From contig CADAVB010000001.1 of assembly GCA_902791165.1 (NCBI GenBank), positions 1-64,000 on the forward strand: a DNA stretch of 64,000 nucleotides, in the 5' to 3' direction. A model generated the notes under the pieces. It saw only the letters and a program-made list of their open reading frames with translations. It made no database searches and had not been told where the DNA came from. A program made the position numbers and the translations under genes. Source of the DNA: an uncultured Bacteroidia bacterium (GTDB lineage: Bacteria > Bacteroidota > Bacteroidia > Bacteroidales > F082). Each line of letters starts with the position of its first letter. The first letter of the stretch is position 1. Below, piece after piece: positions 1-8,181 of this stretch.

Positions 1-9
1 TTTTGCGGC

Positions 10-447
10 ATGAACAACAAAGAAACCATCTCCCACGAGGGCATAATAACCCGTATCACCGACGATGAATTGGAAATCAAAATCGTGGCACAGAGTGCCT
101 GTGCGGCTTGTCATGCAAAAAGTGCTTGTGGCATGGGCGAGCACTCCGAAAAACGACTAACCGTGCCGCGCCCACAAGGTCGCGACTTTGCCTTGATGCA
201 GCGGGTCAATGTCGTCATGTCTTTGGGACAGGGCAACAAAGCCGCCATTTTGGCCTATCTGATTCCCATCATCTTGCTTTTGGCCGTATTGTTCGTCTGT
301 TTGGGTCTGGGCATGTCCGAAGGTTTGGCGGCTCTTGTCAGCATTGTCGCACTGATACCTTACTATATAGTGCTGTATCTGCGCCGCGACAAGCTCAAGC
401 AGCAGTTTGAGTATCGCATTGAGCCTTTATCTACCAATCCTGCTTAG
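10..447 (+). CDS. RseC/MucC-family membrane protein
   Basis: A 145-residue protein with a cysteine-rich N-terminal part (SACAACHAKSACGMGE, four Cys near residues 30-42) followed by two hydrophobic segments at about 77-97 and 100-122 and a basic tail. This is the layout of the RseC/MucC family (SoxR-reducing or sigma-E regulatory proteins). In Bacteroidetes such a gene commonly starts an rnf operon; what lies upstream is outside the window, and the only related pump seen here is NQR at 14.6 kb. The 3' end overlaps the convergent pseudouridine synthase gene by 17 bp. The exact redox role is inferred from the family only. Confidence 0.8.
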   Translation: MNNKETISHEGIITRITDDELEIKIVAQSACAACHAKSACGMGEHSEKRLTVPRPQGRDFALMQRVNVVMSLGQGNKAAILAYLIPIILLLAVLFVCLGLGMSEGLAALVSIVALIPYYIVLYLRRDKLKQQFEYRIEPLSTNPA

Positions 448-1345
448 GGAACGGCCTCTCAAACACCGCCGGAAATGGCGTTTCAAACTCTAAGTCCGTT
501 TCTTTGACGGGGTGATGGAAGCATAGTTTGTAGGCGTGTAAACACAAGCGTCCCAAGGAGTTGTCGCCGTTGCCGTATTTTGGGTCGCCCACCACGGGAT
601 GCCCAATGTCGGCCATGTGGACGCGAATCTGGTTCTTGCGTCCGGTTTCCAACTCTAATTCCAACAAAGAATAACCCTTTTGGGTCATCAGCGTTTCGTA
701 GTAGGTTTCGGCGTATTTGCCGCCGTTGTCGGTGGGACTTGAATAGGTGATGAGGTCCCGACCTTCCTTCAACCACGAGGCCACCTTGCCTTCCTTTTTC
801 TTGACTTCGCCGCACACCAAGGCCACATAACGGCGGTCATAAACGGTGTTTTTCCAGTCTTCCTCAAACATCAAGGCCACTTCCTTGCTCTTGGCGAAGA
901 GCATCAGACCGCTGGTGTCGCGGTCGAGGCGGTGGATGGTGTGGGCGCGGCAGCGTTGTTGGGTGTAGATAAAATATTGGTTCAGAATGTTTTGCGCGGT
1001 GTCTTTCTTTTTGACGGGGCCGTTGGTGAGCAAACCTTCCTTCTTGTTGATGACCAGCAAATATTTGTCCTCATAGACAATATCTAACCACGGACTGCGA
1101 AAGCGTTCCTTGGCCGTCGGCTTGCCGATTTCCACCACCATGCCGGGTTGCAGGGCGAAGTCGAACTGCGTGGTGCGCTGTCCGTCCACGCTGACGACCT
1201 TGTTGGCCAACATGTTCTTCACCTTGTTGCGGCTGATGCCGTCTAATTTTTTTATCAAGAACTCCATTAGCTTAGCCTCTTCTGAAACATTGAATTTCAG
1301 TGGATTACTTTTGGAGTGGGGCCGTTTGTTTTCTTTGTTTGCCAT
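431..1345 (-). CDS. RluA-family RNA pseudouridine synthase
   Basis: A 304-residue protein with an N-terminal S4-like RNA-binding segment (about 20-75) and a C-terminal pseudouridine synthase domain. The family motif HRLDRDTSGL with the catalytic Asp is present, as is the later LELETGRKNQIRVHM block. It isomerises uridines in rRNA or tRNA; which site cannot be told from sequence. Lies 21 bp downstream of dnaB on the same strand and could be co-transcribed with it. Length is normal for the family. Confidence 0.92.
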   Translation of the reverse strand: MANKENKRPHSKSNPLKFNVSEEAKLMEFLIKKLDGISRNKVKNMLANKVVSVDGQRTTQFDFALQPGMVVEIGKPTAKERFRSPWLDIVYEDKYLLVINKKEGLLTNGPVKKKDTAQNILNQYFIYTQQRCRAHTIHRLDRDTSGLMLFAKSKEVALMFEEDWKNTVYDRRYVALVCGEVKKKEGKVASWLKEGRDLITYSSPTDNGGKYAETYYETLMTQKGYSLLELELETGRKNQIRVHMADIGHPVVGDPKYGNGDNSLGRLCLHAYKLCFHHPVKETDLEFETPFPAVFERPFPKQDW

Positions 1346-1366
1346 GTGGTTTTCAGTTTTTTGAGG

Positions 1367-2920
1367 TTAAAACGGATCCGCCTCAATAGAAGGTTGATAG
1401 GGCGACAATTCTGGTTCGTCGTTCATTCTGGAACCGATGACCATTGAGGGGCTGTCAAACTGGTTGTTCGGCCCGATGGTGGTGAAGGCGCTGTTGTCAA
1501 AGCCTTGCTCAAACTCCTCAAAACGAGCATATTGGCCGACGAAACGCAGTTCCACTTCGCCTAATTTGCCGTTACGGTGTTTGGCGATGTCAATGAGGCT
1601 GTAGCCCTTGGGTTTGTCCTCGGCATCCACGCCATCTTTGTAATATTCAGGACGATAGATGAACATCACCATGTCGGCGTCTTGCTCGATGGCACCCGAT
1701 TCGCGCAGGTCGGAGAGGATGGGTTTTTTCGAGCCAGGACGTTGCTCCACGCTACGGCTCAGCTGCGAAAGTGCCAACACGGGGACTTCTAACTCCTTGG
1801 CCAAACTCTTTAGCGAGCGCGAGATGGTGCTAATTTCCTGTTCGCGGCTGAAACCACGGTCGCCCTTTGCGGTCATAAGTTGCAGATAATCAATGAAAAT
1901 CATTTGTATATCGTGCTGCTGTTTCAGTCGGCGGCACTTGGCGCGAAGCTCGAAGATGGAGAGCTGCGGTGTGTCGTCGATGAAGATGGGCGCGTTGGTC
2001 AGCGGTGTAACTTTGGTGTTCAGTTGCTGCCACTCGTGCTCGGCGAGGTCGCCGCTGCGGAGCTTGTCGGCAGTGAGCGAGGTTTCGGTCGAAATCAAGC
2101 GCGTAACCAATTGAACTGAAGACATTTCCAAGGAGAAGAACGCCACAGGTCGGTTGAATTGGACGGCGGCGTTGCGGGCCAAGTTGAGCGCAAAAGCGGT
2201 CTTACCCATACTCGGGCGTGCGGCCAAGATGATAAGGTCCGACTTCTGCCAGCCTTGCGTGATACGGTCGAGTTCGGTGTAGCCCGAAGGCACGCCGCGC
2301 AGCTTGTCGTCGGCTGTTTTGGCGTTTTGGATTTCTGTAATAGCCTTGCTGACAAGGTCTTGCATCGAGTCGTAGCTGCGGCGCAGGTTGTTCTCGCTGA
2401 TTTGGAACAGGTTGTTTTCGGCCTTGTCAAGCAGGTCAAAAACATCGGTGGTGTCTTCAAACGCCTCGTGAATCATGTCGGATGAAATCATAATCAGCTG
2501 ACGCTGAATGTGTTTCTGCATGATGATGCGGGCGTGATACTCGATGTTGGCCGCCGAAACAACGCGGTTGGTGAGTTTGGAAATGTAGTAGGCGCCACCC
2601 ACTATCTCCAACTCGCCACGGAATTTCAGTTCGTTAGTAACGGTCAGAATATCAATTGGTTCCGATTTTCCGAACAGACCTTTTATGGCGGCGAAAATCT
2701 TCTGGTGCTTGTCTAAATAGAAGGCTTCGGGCGTGAGAATGTCGATAACGGCATTGACGGCTTCTTTTTCGAGCATCAGCGCACCGAGCACAACCTCTTC
2801 AAGGTCAGTGGCTTGTGGAGGGATTCGGCCTTGATTAGCCAATAATTGTTCGGGTGTGGCCATATTGCGTTTGGCGAGGTCGCCGAAGGGGCGACGCGCA
2901 GTCATAGTTTCGTTGGGCAT
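1367..2920 (-). CDS. dnaB: replicative DNA helicase DnaB
   Basis: A 517-residue DnaB: N-terminal helical domain with the family phrase PPQATDLEEVVLGALML, then the RecA-like motor with Walker A (ARPSMGKTAF), Walker B (IFIDYLQLM) and the SQLSRSVEQRP block. It unwinds DNA at the replication fork as a hexamer. The frame is open 25 codons further upstream, but the methionine at 2920 (MPNETMTARR) is preferred because the extra stretch is not DnaB-like. No intein. The C-terminal tail past the motor is somewhat longer than in E. coli, as is usual in Bacteroidetes. Confidence 0.95.
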   Translation of the reverse strand: MPNETMTARRPFGDLAKRNMATPEQLLANQGRIPPQATDLEEVVLGALMLEKEAVNAVIDILTPEAFYLDKHQKIFAAIKGLFGKSEPIDILTVTNELKFRGELEIVGGAYYISKLTNRVVSAANIEYHARIIMQKHIQRQLIMISSDMIHEAFEDTTDVFDLLDKAENNLFQISENNLRRSYDSMQDLVSKAITEIQNAKTADDKLRGVPSGYTELDRITQGWQKSDLIILAARPSMGKTAFALNLARNAAVQFNRPVAFFSLEMSSVQLVTRLISTETSLTADKLRSGDLAEHEWQQLNTKVTPLTNAPIFIDDTPQLSIFELRAKCRRLKQQHDIQMIFIDYLQLMTAKGDRGFSREQEISTISRSLKSLAKELEVPVLALSQLSRSVEQRPGSKKPILSDLRESGAIEQDADMVMFIYRPEYYKDGVDAEDKPKGYSLIDIAKHRNGKLGEVELRFVGQYARFEEFEQGFDNSAFTTIGPNNQFDSPSMVIGSRMNDEPELSPYQPSIEADPF

Positions 2921-2995
2921 GATTTGTGTGTTTTGAGAGGGCAAAATTACGAAAAGAATCTTACCCAGTTTTCGGAGGGTAATAGAAGTTATCAA

Positions 2996-4264
2996 CTACT
3001 TGAAGAAGTGTTGATAAGTTTTGGCAACTATTTCATTTTCAGCAATTAAGTCTTCTTTGGCCTGTTGATAACCTATGAGGTCGTGAGCGGTCGCTTCGAG
3101 GATTATCCTGCTGTGTTCAAACAACTTGGAGTCGGGAAAAAGGGCTTCAGCGAGCCGTTGCAAAGTCATGCCGCGCTTGATGGCGGGATGGTAGAAATGG
3201 GCCTCTTGGAGCACATCGAAGAGGTTGAAGATCTTGTGGCCGACTTCTTTATTTTGGATGATCTCGTGACGAAGCAAGGTAGTGGTAAGGTTTTGCGGTG
3301 TGAAGCACACAATTAACTCATAATGAGAGAGTTTCTCTATCAAAACGGGGATGGCCTCGCGCCAACGGCTGTGGTCATCAAAGCAATCCCAAACGAAACA
3401 GTCATTGGTTTCGTGCTCGCCTTGCAACGCGAAAGCCAAAATCATCTCCTCGTAGGGCTTGGTGCCGTCAATTTCGGGTACGGCGGGGCGGTGCAAGAGC
3501 AGGTTAAGGTAACCCACCGACCTTGGCTTGGGCTGTGGAGCAAGCGAGTAAAGTGTCTTATAATCAATGGTATAGAAGTTAGGCTCGCGAACATGCTTCC
3601 AGCAATGACCGTAGAAATCGCAAGGGTAGGGGTCGTTGCACCGTTCCCCGATTTCTACGACGGGGGCATGGGGCAATGCAACGACGGCCTTCAGCCGTTC
3701 GACATTTTTGGCGACAAAATCCTCTCTTTCAACGACATACTCCATTACCGACTCCAACTTGAACAACTGCTTCACGTCAATCGCGCCGTTTTTCACATAG
3801 TCGGCGTTGAGGTACATGAGTTTGAAGTCGCTGAGCGGCACGCCGCAGCCGTGCAAAACGTAGTATTGCAGCGCGGCATCATTATAATAGGTGTCGCTGA
3901 GGCGCAGCGAACTTTTCACCTCCACGGCCATCCATTTTTCGCCGTCGCGGACGAGTATGTCGAGCATAATGAGTGTGTCATTGTGCTGAAAGACAGCCTC
4001 GTACATTACGTTTACGGCGGGATTGGCGAGGTTTGTCATCGTTTCTTGCACCTTTTTCGGGAACTGCGATGGCGAGTTGGGCGACATATCCACACCGCCC
4101 GGGAAATACGCGTGCGCCAACACGCCGACATCCGTACCGCGCTGAAACTTGGCCCTTTGCTCGATGCTCAATTTGTCGCGAAGGTAAGGGTGCTTTTTCT
4201 GCATGTACAAGGCCTTCTCGCACTGCAAACCCTTGATATACGTCGATTTGGAGAGAATATGCAT
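2996..4264 (-). CDS. DUF2779-type Cas4-like PD-(D/E)XK nuclease
   Basis: A 422-residue protein. One cysteine near the N terminus (Cys15, GLQCEKALY) and three spaced CX5CX5C near residue 215 (CNDPYPCDFYGHC) match the 4Fe-4S ligand pattern of Cas4/AddB nucleases; between them LDILV followed by AVEVKSS looks like the D...ExK nuclease core. The C-terminal half (about 250-422) resembles DUF2779. Two bases separate it from the upstream exonuclease gene on the same strand, so the two probably form one unit of DNA or RNA end processing. No cas genes are nearby, so a CRISPR role is unlikely. Substrate unknown. Confidence 0.72.
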   Translation of the reverse strand: MHILSKSTYIKGLQCEKALYMQKKHPYLRDKLSIEQRAKFQRGTDVGVLAHAYFPGGVDMSPNSPSQFPKKVQETMTNLANPAVNVMYEAVFQHNDTLIMLDILVRDGEKWMAVEVKSSLRLSDTYYNDAALQYYVLHGCGVPLSDFKLMYLNADYVKNGAIDVKQLFKLESVMEYVVEREDFVAKNVERLKAVVALPHAPVVEIGERCNDPYPCDFYGHCWKHVREPNFYTIDYKTLYSLAPQPKPRSVGYLNLLLHRPAVPEIDGTKPYEEMILAFALQGEHETNDCFVWDCFDDHSRWREAIPVLIEKLSHYELIVCFTPQNLTTTLLRHEIIQNKEVGHKIFNLFDVLQEAHFYHPAIKRGMTLQRLAEALFPDSKLFEHSRIILEATAHDLIGYQQAKEDLIAENEIVAKTYQHFFK

Positions 4265-4266
4265 GG

Positions 4267-4971
4267 TCAGTTGGTGTAATCCACTTGGTCGTCGGCGATG
4301 AGCGGCAGGTAGTTGTAGCGGCGCATGAGTTGCGCGACGGCCAGCACGTCTTTTTGGCAGTAGGTCTTGATGCGCTCAAGGTCGTTTTCTATCCAATACA
4401 CGCGCCCCACCTCGCTCCCGTTGATGTCGTCCTTGGGCGTGGGGATGTCCAAGATGGCGCAAAGCAGGTCTAAGGAAGTGAAGGTCTTGTAGTCGCCGAA
4501 TTTCCAGAGTTCCATCGTGTCGATGAAGTTGGTTTCCCACGGCTTCTTGCCCGCAACTTGCAGAACGCGCGGGATTTTGATGCCGTTCACCATCATGCGG
4601 CGGGCGATGTAGGGGAAGTCGAATTCCTTGCCGTTGTGGGCGCAGAGTTGGGCATCGGGGAAGGCATAATAGCGGTCGAGGAGGGTGGCAAACTCGGTGA
4701 GCAAAGCTTTCTCGTCGTGGCCGTAAAACGACTTCAGACGGAAGCGTTGATCGTTGAAGAAACCCACTGATATACAGATGATTTTGCCAAATTCGGCATA
4801 GATGGCGGCGCGCTCGTAGAGCGACTCGGGCGTGGCGCTTTCGTCGCCTTTGGCAATCTGCTCGGCCTTGTGGTCCCAGAGTTTCTGCATCCGCTCGCTC
4901 AATTGGCTGTAATCTTTAACTTGCGATGCGGTTTCAATGTCTAAGAAGAGGGTTTTGGAGAAGTCTATCAT
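4267..4971 (-). CDS. predicted 3'-5' exonuclease, PolB-like DEDD superfamily
   Basis: A 234-residue single-domain protein. Motif ExoI is FLDIETA (residues 9-15), an internal CAHNGKEFDFPYIARR matches ExoII, and YCQKDVLAVAQLMRRY matches ExoIII, giving the DEDDy set of the PolB-type exonuclease family. It should degrade single-stranded ends using two metal ions. Immediately upstream of the Cas4-like nuclease on the same strand, which suggests a two-nuclease pair for repair. Annotations of this family often read ribonuclease H-like or DNA polymerase B elongation subunit. Confidence 0.82.
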   Translation of the reverse strand: MIDFSKTLFLDIETASQVKDYSQLSERMQKLWDHKAEQIAKGDESATPESLYERAAIYAEFGKIICISVGFFNDQRFRLKSFYGHDEKALLTEFATLLDRYYAFPDAQLCAHNGKEFDFPYIARRMMVNGIKIPRVLQVAGKKPWETNFIDTMELWKFGDYKTFTSLDLLCAILDIPTPKDDINGSEVGRVYWIENDLERIKTYCQKDVLAVAQLMRRYNYLPLIADDQVDYTN

Positions 4972-5129
4972 GTTAGTTGTCAGTTGTCAGTTATCAGTTA
5001 TCAGTTATCAGTTGTAAGTTGTCATAGGTCAGGGTCAATGGTCAGGGTCAATGGTCAGGGTCAGGGTCAAAGGTCAGGGTCAAAGGTCAGGGTCAAAGGT
5101 CAGGGTCAATGGTCAGGGTCAGGGTCAAA
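4972..5129. repeat. intergenic tandem repeats (TCAGTTATCAGT and GGTCAGGGTCAA arrays)
   Basis: Between the exonuclease gene and the acylphosphatase-like gene lie about four copies of a TCAGTT(A/G) unit (4980-5015) followed by roughly eight copies of GGTCAGGGTCAA with one-base variants (about 5022-5128). The second unit also occurs, in degenerate form, at 11060-11120 and 37910-38010. No open frame or promoter was recognised inside. Confidence 0.9.
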
Positions 5130-5567
5130 TTATCTTATCTCTTGAAAATCAACATATTTATTGGTTAAAGCGATGGTTTCAACCTTCATGTTAGTTATTA
5201 ATGAATAAGGTGTGCCTTCGCCGCAAAGCAAGGTGAATCGTTCCAAATCTTGTTCCTCGCCTTCGGCTTCAATGTGGACGCAGTCGTTGGCGCGGTCGTT
5301 TTCCACATAGCCGACCACGTTGTTCGCGACGGCGTAGCGGTGCACATAACGCCTGAAACCCACGTTGAACAGGTCGATGTTGTAGGTGTAGGTGATGTAA
5401 TTGCCTTTGGCACTGGCTCTTGCGCTCACGAAGCTGTGCACGGCCTTGCTGTCGCTGAACACGCGGCTGATGTTGGCCTTGCTCTCCTCGATGGGGACGA
5501 TGGCCGCCACAATGACCTTGATGTCAAAGTTTTGCGGGAAAATGAGTTTTTCTGGTTGTTCTGCCAT
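5130..5567 (-). CDS. acylphosphatase-like protein with DUF493-like N terminus
   Basis: A 145-residue protein. The C-terminal two thirds fit acylphosphatase: FNVGFRRYVHRYAV corresponds to the GVGFR phosphate loop with its Arg, GYVENDRAND carries the catalytic Asn, and HIEAEGEEQDLERF is the family helix. The N-terminal 50 residues (LIFPQNFDIKVI and SARASAKGNYITYT) resemble the small DUF493 fold rather than an acylphosphatase extension. No signal peptide. Either a fusion of two small ferredoxin-like folds or a divergent acylphosphatase; enzymatic activity is plausible because both key residues remain. Confidence 0.6.
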   Translation of the reverse strand: MAEQPEKLIFPQNFDIKVIVAAIVPIEESKANISRVFSDSKAVHSFVSARASAKGNYITYTYNIDLFNVGFRRYVHRYAVANNVVGYVENDRANDCVHIEAEGEEQDLERFTLLCGEGTPYSLITNMKVETIALTNKYVDFQEIR

Positions 5568-5719
5568 ATTGAGTGGGTTTTGTCCGCAAAGATAGTGAAT
5601 TTCTCTCTAAATGGTGTTGTTCGGACAGAAATATATGCAATTATAGATTCAACATGCAAAGTTATAAAAACCACCGCAGATTTCAAACATTTTTTTCGGT
5701 TTGAGTACAATTTTTGTCG

Positions 5720-5727
5720 TATTTTTG
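5720..5727 (+). promoter_or_regulatory. Bacteroidetes -7 box for the DUF368 gene
   Basis: TATTTTTG matches TAnnTTTG and lies 23 bp before the ATG at 5751; a TTTG at 5700-5703 could serve as the -33 element although the spacing is short. Confidence 0.6.
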
Positions 5728-5750
5728 TGTTTTCAAACCAAAGCACGACA

Positions 5751-6701
5751 ATGATGCTGAAACTGTGGCTTACGATTAAGGTTTTCATCAAGGGCATGAT
5801 TATGGGCGCGGTGAATGTGTTTCCCATATCAAGCGGCACGGTGTCGCTGATTTTGGATGTGTTCGAGCGTTTCGTCAATGCAATCAAGTCGTTGAATCCC
5901 AAGAATCTCAGGTATCTCCGCAAGGGCGAAGTCAGCGAGTTTGCGCGTCGCACCGATGCCAAGTTCCTCTTCACTTTGATATTGGGACTCTTCGTCGGCA
6001 TGGTGCTGACGGCCATTTTCTTGAAAAAGACGCTCAGTTCCTACGAGGTTTATACATGGTCGTTCTTCATCGGCCTCATCATCGCTTCGGTGGTGTATGT
6101 GATGAAACGGATTGAGAAGGTGACTTTCAAGAACATAGCCCTTCTTTTGGCGGGTTTTGCCATCTCGTTTCTGCTCTCCATCAAGTCGAATCCGTATTCC
6201 AACGACAATTTCTTCTACCTGTTTCTCTGTGGCATCGTAGGAGCCACGGGCATGGTGGTGCCAGGCATTTCTGGTTCGCATCTCATGCTGTTGATGGGGA
6301 ACTACGAACTTATTGTAACAGAGGCGATTCCGTCTTTGGCGAAGGCTTCCACCTTCTTGCATGGCGCGAGGATTCTGCTACCATTCGCCTTGGGTGCCAT
6401 TGTGAGCATCGTGTCGTTTTCTTACCTGCTTTCGTGGCTCATGCGCGACTTCCGCAACGAAACGCTGTCGGCCCTCGCGGGGTTCATGTTGGGTAGTCTT
6501 CCAGTGGTGTATCCGTGGAAAACGCCCACTGCCGACATGATGGACTACATTTTCCACCTGCCCAACTGGAATTTAGAACTGCTGCTTGCTGTAATTATGG
6601 TAGGCTTGGGCGCGTTGTCGGTCTATCTGCTCGAACTGATGGCCAAACACACTGCACGGAAACAGGCCGAGCGGCTCATTTCTTCTTCACATAGTCGTTG
6701 A
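5751..6701 (+). CDS. DUF368 polyprenyl-phosphate translocase-like membrane protein
   Basis: A 316-residue polytopic membrane protein with about eight to nine hydrophobic segments. The family hallmarks KGMIMGAVNVFPISSGTV near the N terminus and the internal repeat GATGMVVPGISGSHLML are both present; these re-entrant proline/glycine loops define DUF368. Members (PopT) are reported to flip undecaprenyl phosphate back across the cytoplasmic membrane for cell-wall synthesis. The frame stays open far upstream, but ATG 5751 is chosen because it begins the conserved part and follows a -7 box. The 3' end overlaps the convergent hydrogenase-like gene by 26 bp. Confidence 0.88.
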   Translation: MMLKLWLTIKVFIKGMIMGAVNVFPISSGTVSLILDVFERFVNAIKSLNPKNLRYLRKGEVSEFARRTDAKFLFTLILGLFVGMVLTAIFLKKTLSSYEVYTWSFFIGLIIASVVYVMKRIEKVTFKNIALLLAGFAISFLLSIKSNPYSNDNFFYLFLCGIVGATGMVVPGISGSHLMLLMGNYELIVTEAIPSLAKASTFLHGARILLPFALGAIVSIVSFSYLLSWLMRDFRNETLSALAGFMLGSLPVVYPWKTPTADMMDYIFHLPNWNLELLLAVIMVGLGALSVYLLELMAKHTARKQAERLISSSHSR

Positions 6702-8055
6702 TTTTGTCGCGTCCCCAAATCACTTCCATGATTTTCAGCGATTCGTGCACGTCCATGTTGCCACGGGCTTCGAGGTTGCGCTGGATGAAGACGCAGTCGG
6801 TGAGTTCGGCGTTGTCGCACACGATGTCGCGGGCCAAGGCGTCGCAAGTGGGCGCGCCGCAAATGCCGCAGTCGGTCTGGGGCAGTCGGGCGCGGTAGCC
6901 GTCGATTTTCTTCATCTTCTCCAAAGCCACGGCGATGTTGTCGTCAAGAACAAGCATACTGCGTGGCTTGATTTCGCCCACCTTCATGTTGCGCATCAGG
7001 TAGTTGCGCTCTTCCTCCAATTCGTGGTCCTTGGTCTGTTCGCCCTTGCGCTCGCGGTCGGCGATTTTTCGGGCGCGGTTGAACACTCGCTCACAGATGA
7101 GGAAGCGGTTGTCGCAGGCCAAAATGCCGCCCGGACAGCTTTGGTCGCAGGCGCGGAGTTCGAGGAAATCGACATCCTCAATTTCCTCGTTTTCAATCTT
7201 TTCCAAAAACTCGATGACGTTATGGATTTCGTCAATGGCATAGGAGTGTCGCGCATCGGAGAGGCGGCGTTCGCCGTTGGTGAGCGATGAGAGCACACTG
7301 TCGGCAGAGAGCTGCGAAACGGGCAGTTTCTGCTCCTTGTAGCCCTTGCCTTGCTTCTTGATTTCGTGATAGACGCGGTTGTAGAGCGAATCCATGTTGA
7401 TGACGCCGTCCACGAGCGACTTTTCCTCGCCGACGGGGTTTTTCACTGCCGCAATCTTGGCCGCGCAAGGTGTGATGTAGAAAATGCCGATTTGGTCGTC
7501 CTTCAGCTCGGTGTCTTGTTTCAGTTTGCGGCGGATGTACATGGCCGTGATGTCAATCGGGGCGCGGAGCGGGATGAGGTTCTCGGTCAGCCCAGGGAAC
7601 TTCACCTGAATCAGGCGCACAATGGCCGGACAGAAGGTCGAAATCAGCGGCTTGATGTCGGGGTTCTCGGCGGTGAATTTCTTTTTGGCCGCCGTATAAA
7701 CGGGTACAGACGACTCCGCTTCAATGACATGTGTGAAGCCTATCTCCTTGAGTATCGAGTATATACGCGACACGGTGATATCGTTGGGGAACAATCCCAT
7801 GAAGACCGAGGGAATCAGCGCGACACGGATGGGGAAGTTGAAGATGTCCTCAAAGTCGTCTTGCTTGACGTAGATGGAGTGGGTGGGGCACACCTTGAAG
7901 CAGTTGCCGCAGTCGATGCAGCGGTCGGGGATGAGCATGGCTTTGCCGTCGCGCACACGCAATGCCTCGGTGGGGCAGATTTTCATGCAGTGCGAACAGC
8001 CGATGCAGGTGTCCTCGTCGATTTTCAGGGCGTGGAAAAACGGGGTCTTGTCCAT
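6676..8055 (-). CDS. degenerate [FeFe]-hydrogenase-like protein with ferredoxin and Fe-S domains
   Basis: A 459-residue protein: two 4Fe-4S motifs (CIGCSHCMKICP and CIDCGNCFKVCP, residues ~17-60), a hydrogenase large-subunit-like domain (~75-370) and a C-terminal four-Cys Fe-S domain (CGICGAPTCDALARDIVC, ~400-435). The H-cluster loops are altered: TSCCP is STFCP, MPCxxK is TPCAAK, and MACPGGC reads as ACDQSCPGG. The canonical proton-transfer Cys is Phe here, so H2 turnover is doubtful; a sensing or electron-relay role is more likely. Start at 8055 (MDKTPFF) is chosen; longer frames run through the repeat at 8098-8173. Last gene of the DRTGG/GHKL module. Confidence 0.8.
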   Translation of the reverse strand: MDKTPFFHALKIDEDTCIGCSHCMKICPTEALRVRDGKAMLIPDRCIDCGNCFKVCPTHSIYVKQDDFEDIFNFPIRVALIPSVFMGLFPNDITVSRIYSILKEIGFTHVIEAESSVPVYTAAKKKFTAENPDIKPLISTFCPAIVRLIQVKFPGLTENLIPLRAPIDITAMYIRRKLKQDTELKDDQIGIFYITPCAAKIAAVKNPVGEEKSLVDGVINMDSLYNRVYHEIKKQGKGYKEQKLPVSQLSADSVLSSLTNGERRLSDARHSYAIDEIHNVIEFLEKIENEEIEDVDFLELRACDQSCPGGILACDNRFLICERVFNRARKIADRERKGEQTKDHELEEERNYLMRNMKVGEIKPRSMLVLDDNIAVALEKMKKIDGYRARLPQTDCGICGAPTCDALARDIVCDNAELTDCVFIQRNLEARGNMDVHESLKIMEVIWGRDKINDYVKKK

Positions 8056-8097
8056 GTCGTTTAATTGTTGATGGTTTAATCGTTTAATTGTTGTTCG

Positions 8098-8173
8098 TAG
8101 GGGCGAACCCGCGTGTTCGCCCTTGTTATGGACACCGCGTGTTCGCCCTTGTAGGGACACACCGCGTGTGTCC
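8098..8173. repeat. palindromic intergenic repeats (GGGCGAAC..GTTCGCCC type)
   Basis: Two copies of a GGGCGAACCCGCGTGTTCGCCC-like palindrome, the second with its left arm replaced, and one GGACACAC-C-GCGTGTGTCC palindrome follow each other between the hydrogenase-like gene and the GHKL gene. They are open on the minus strand in frame with the downstream gene and artificially lengthen it. A short TTTAATCGTTTAATTG stretch just before (8075-8091) recurs at about 9028-9043. Confidence 0.85.
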
Positions 8174-8181
8174 GAAATCAT

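Noticed and set aside
3323..4279. Long open frame on the plus strand
   Set aside because: Lies fully antisense to the Cas4-like nuclease, whose motifs are convincing; the translation has no recognisable family.
5016..5129. CRISPR-like array of short repeats
   Set aside because: Units are about 12 bp and directly adjacent with no unique spacers, and no cas operon is present; it is a minisatellite.
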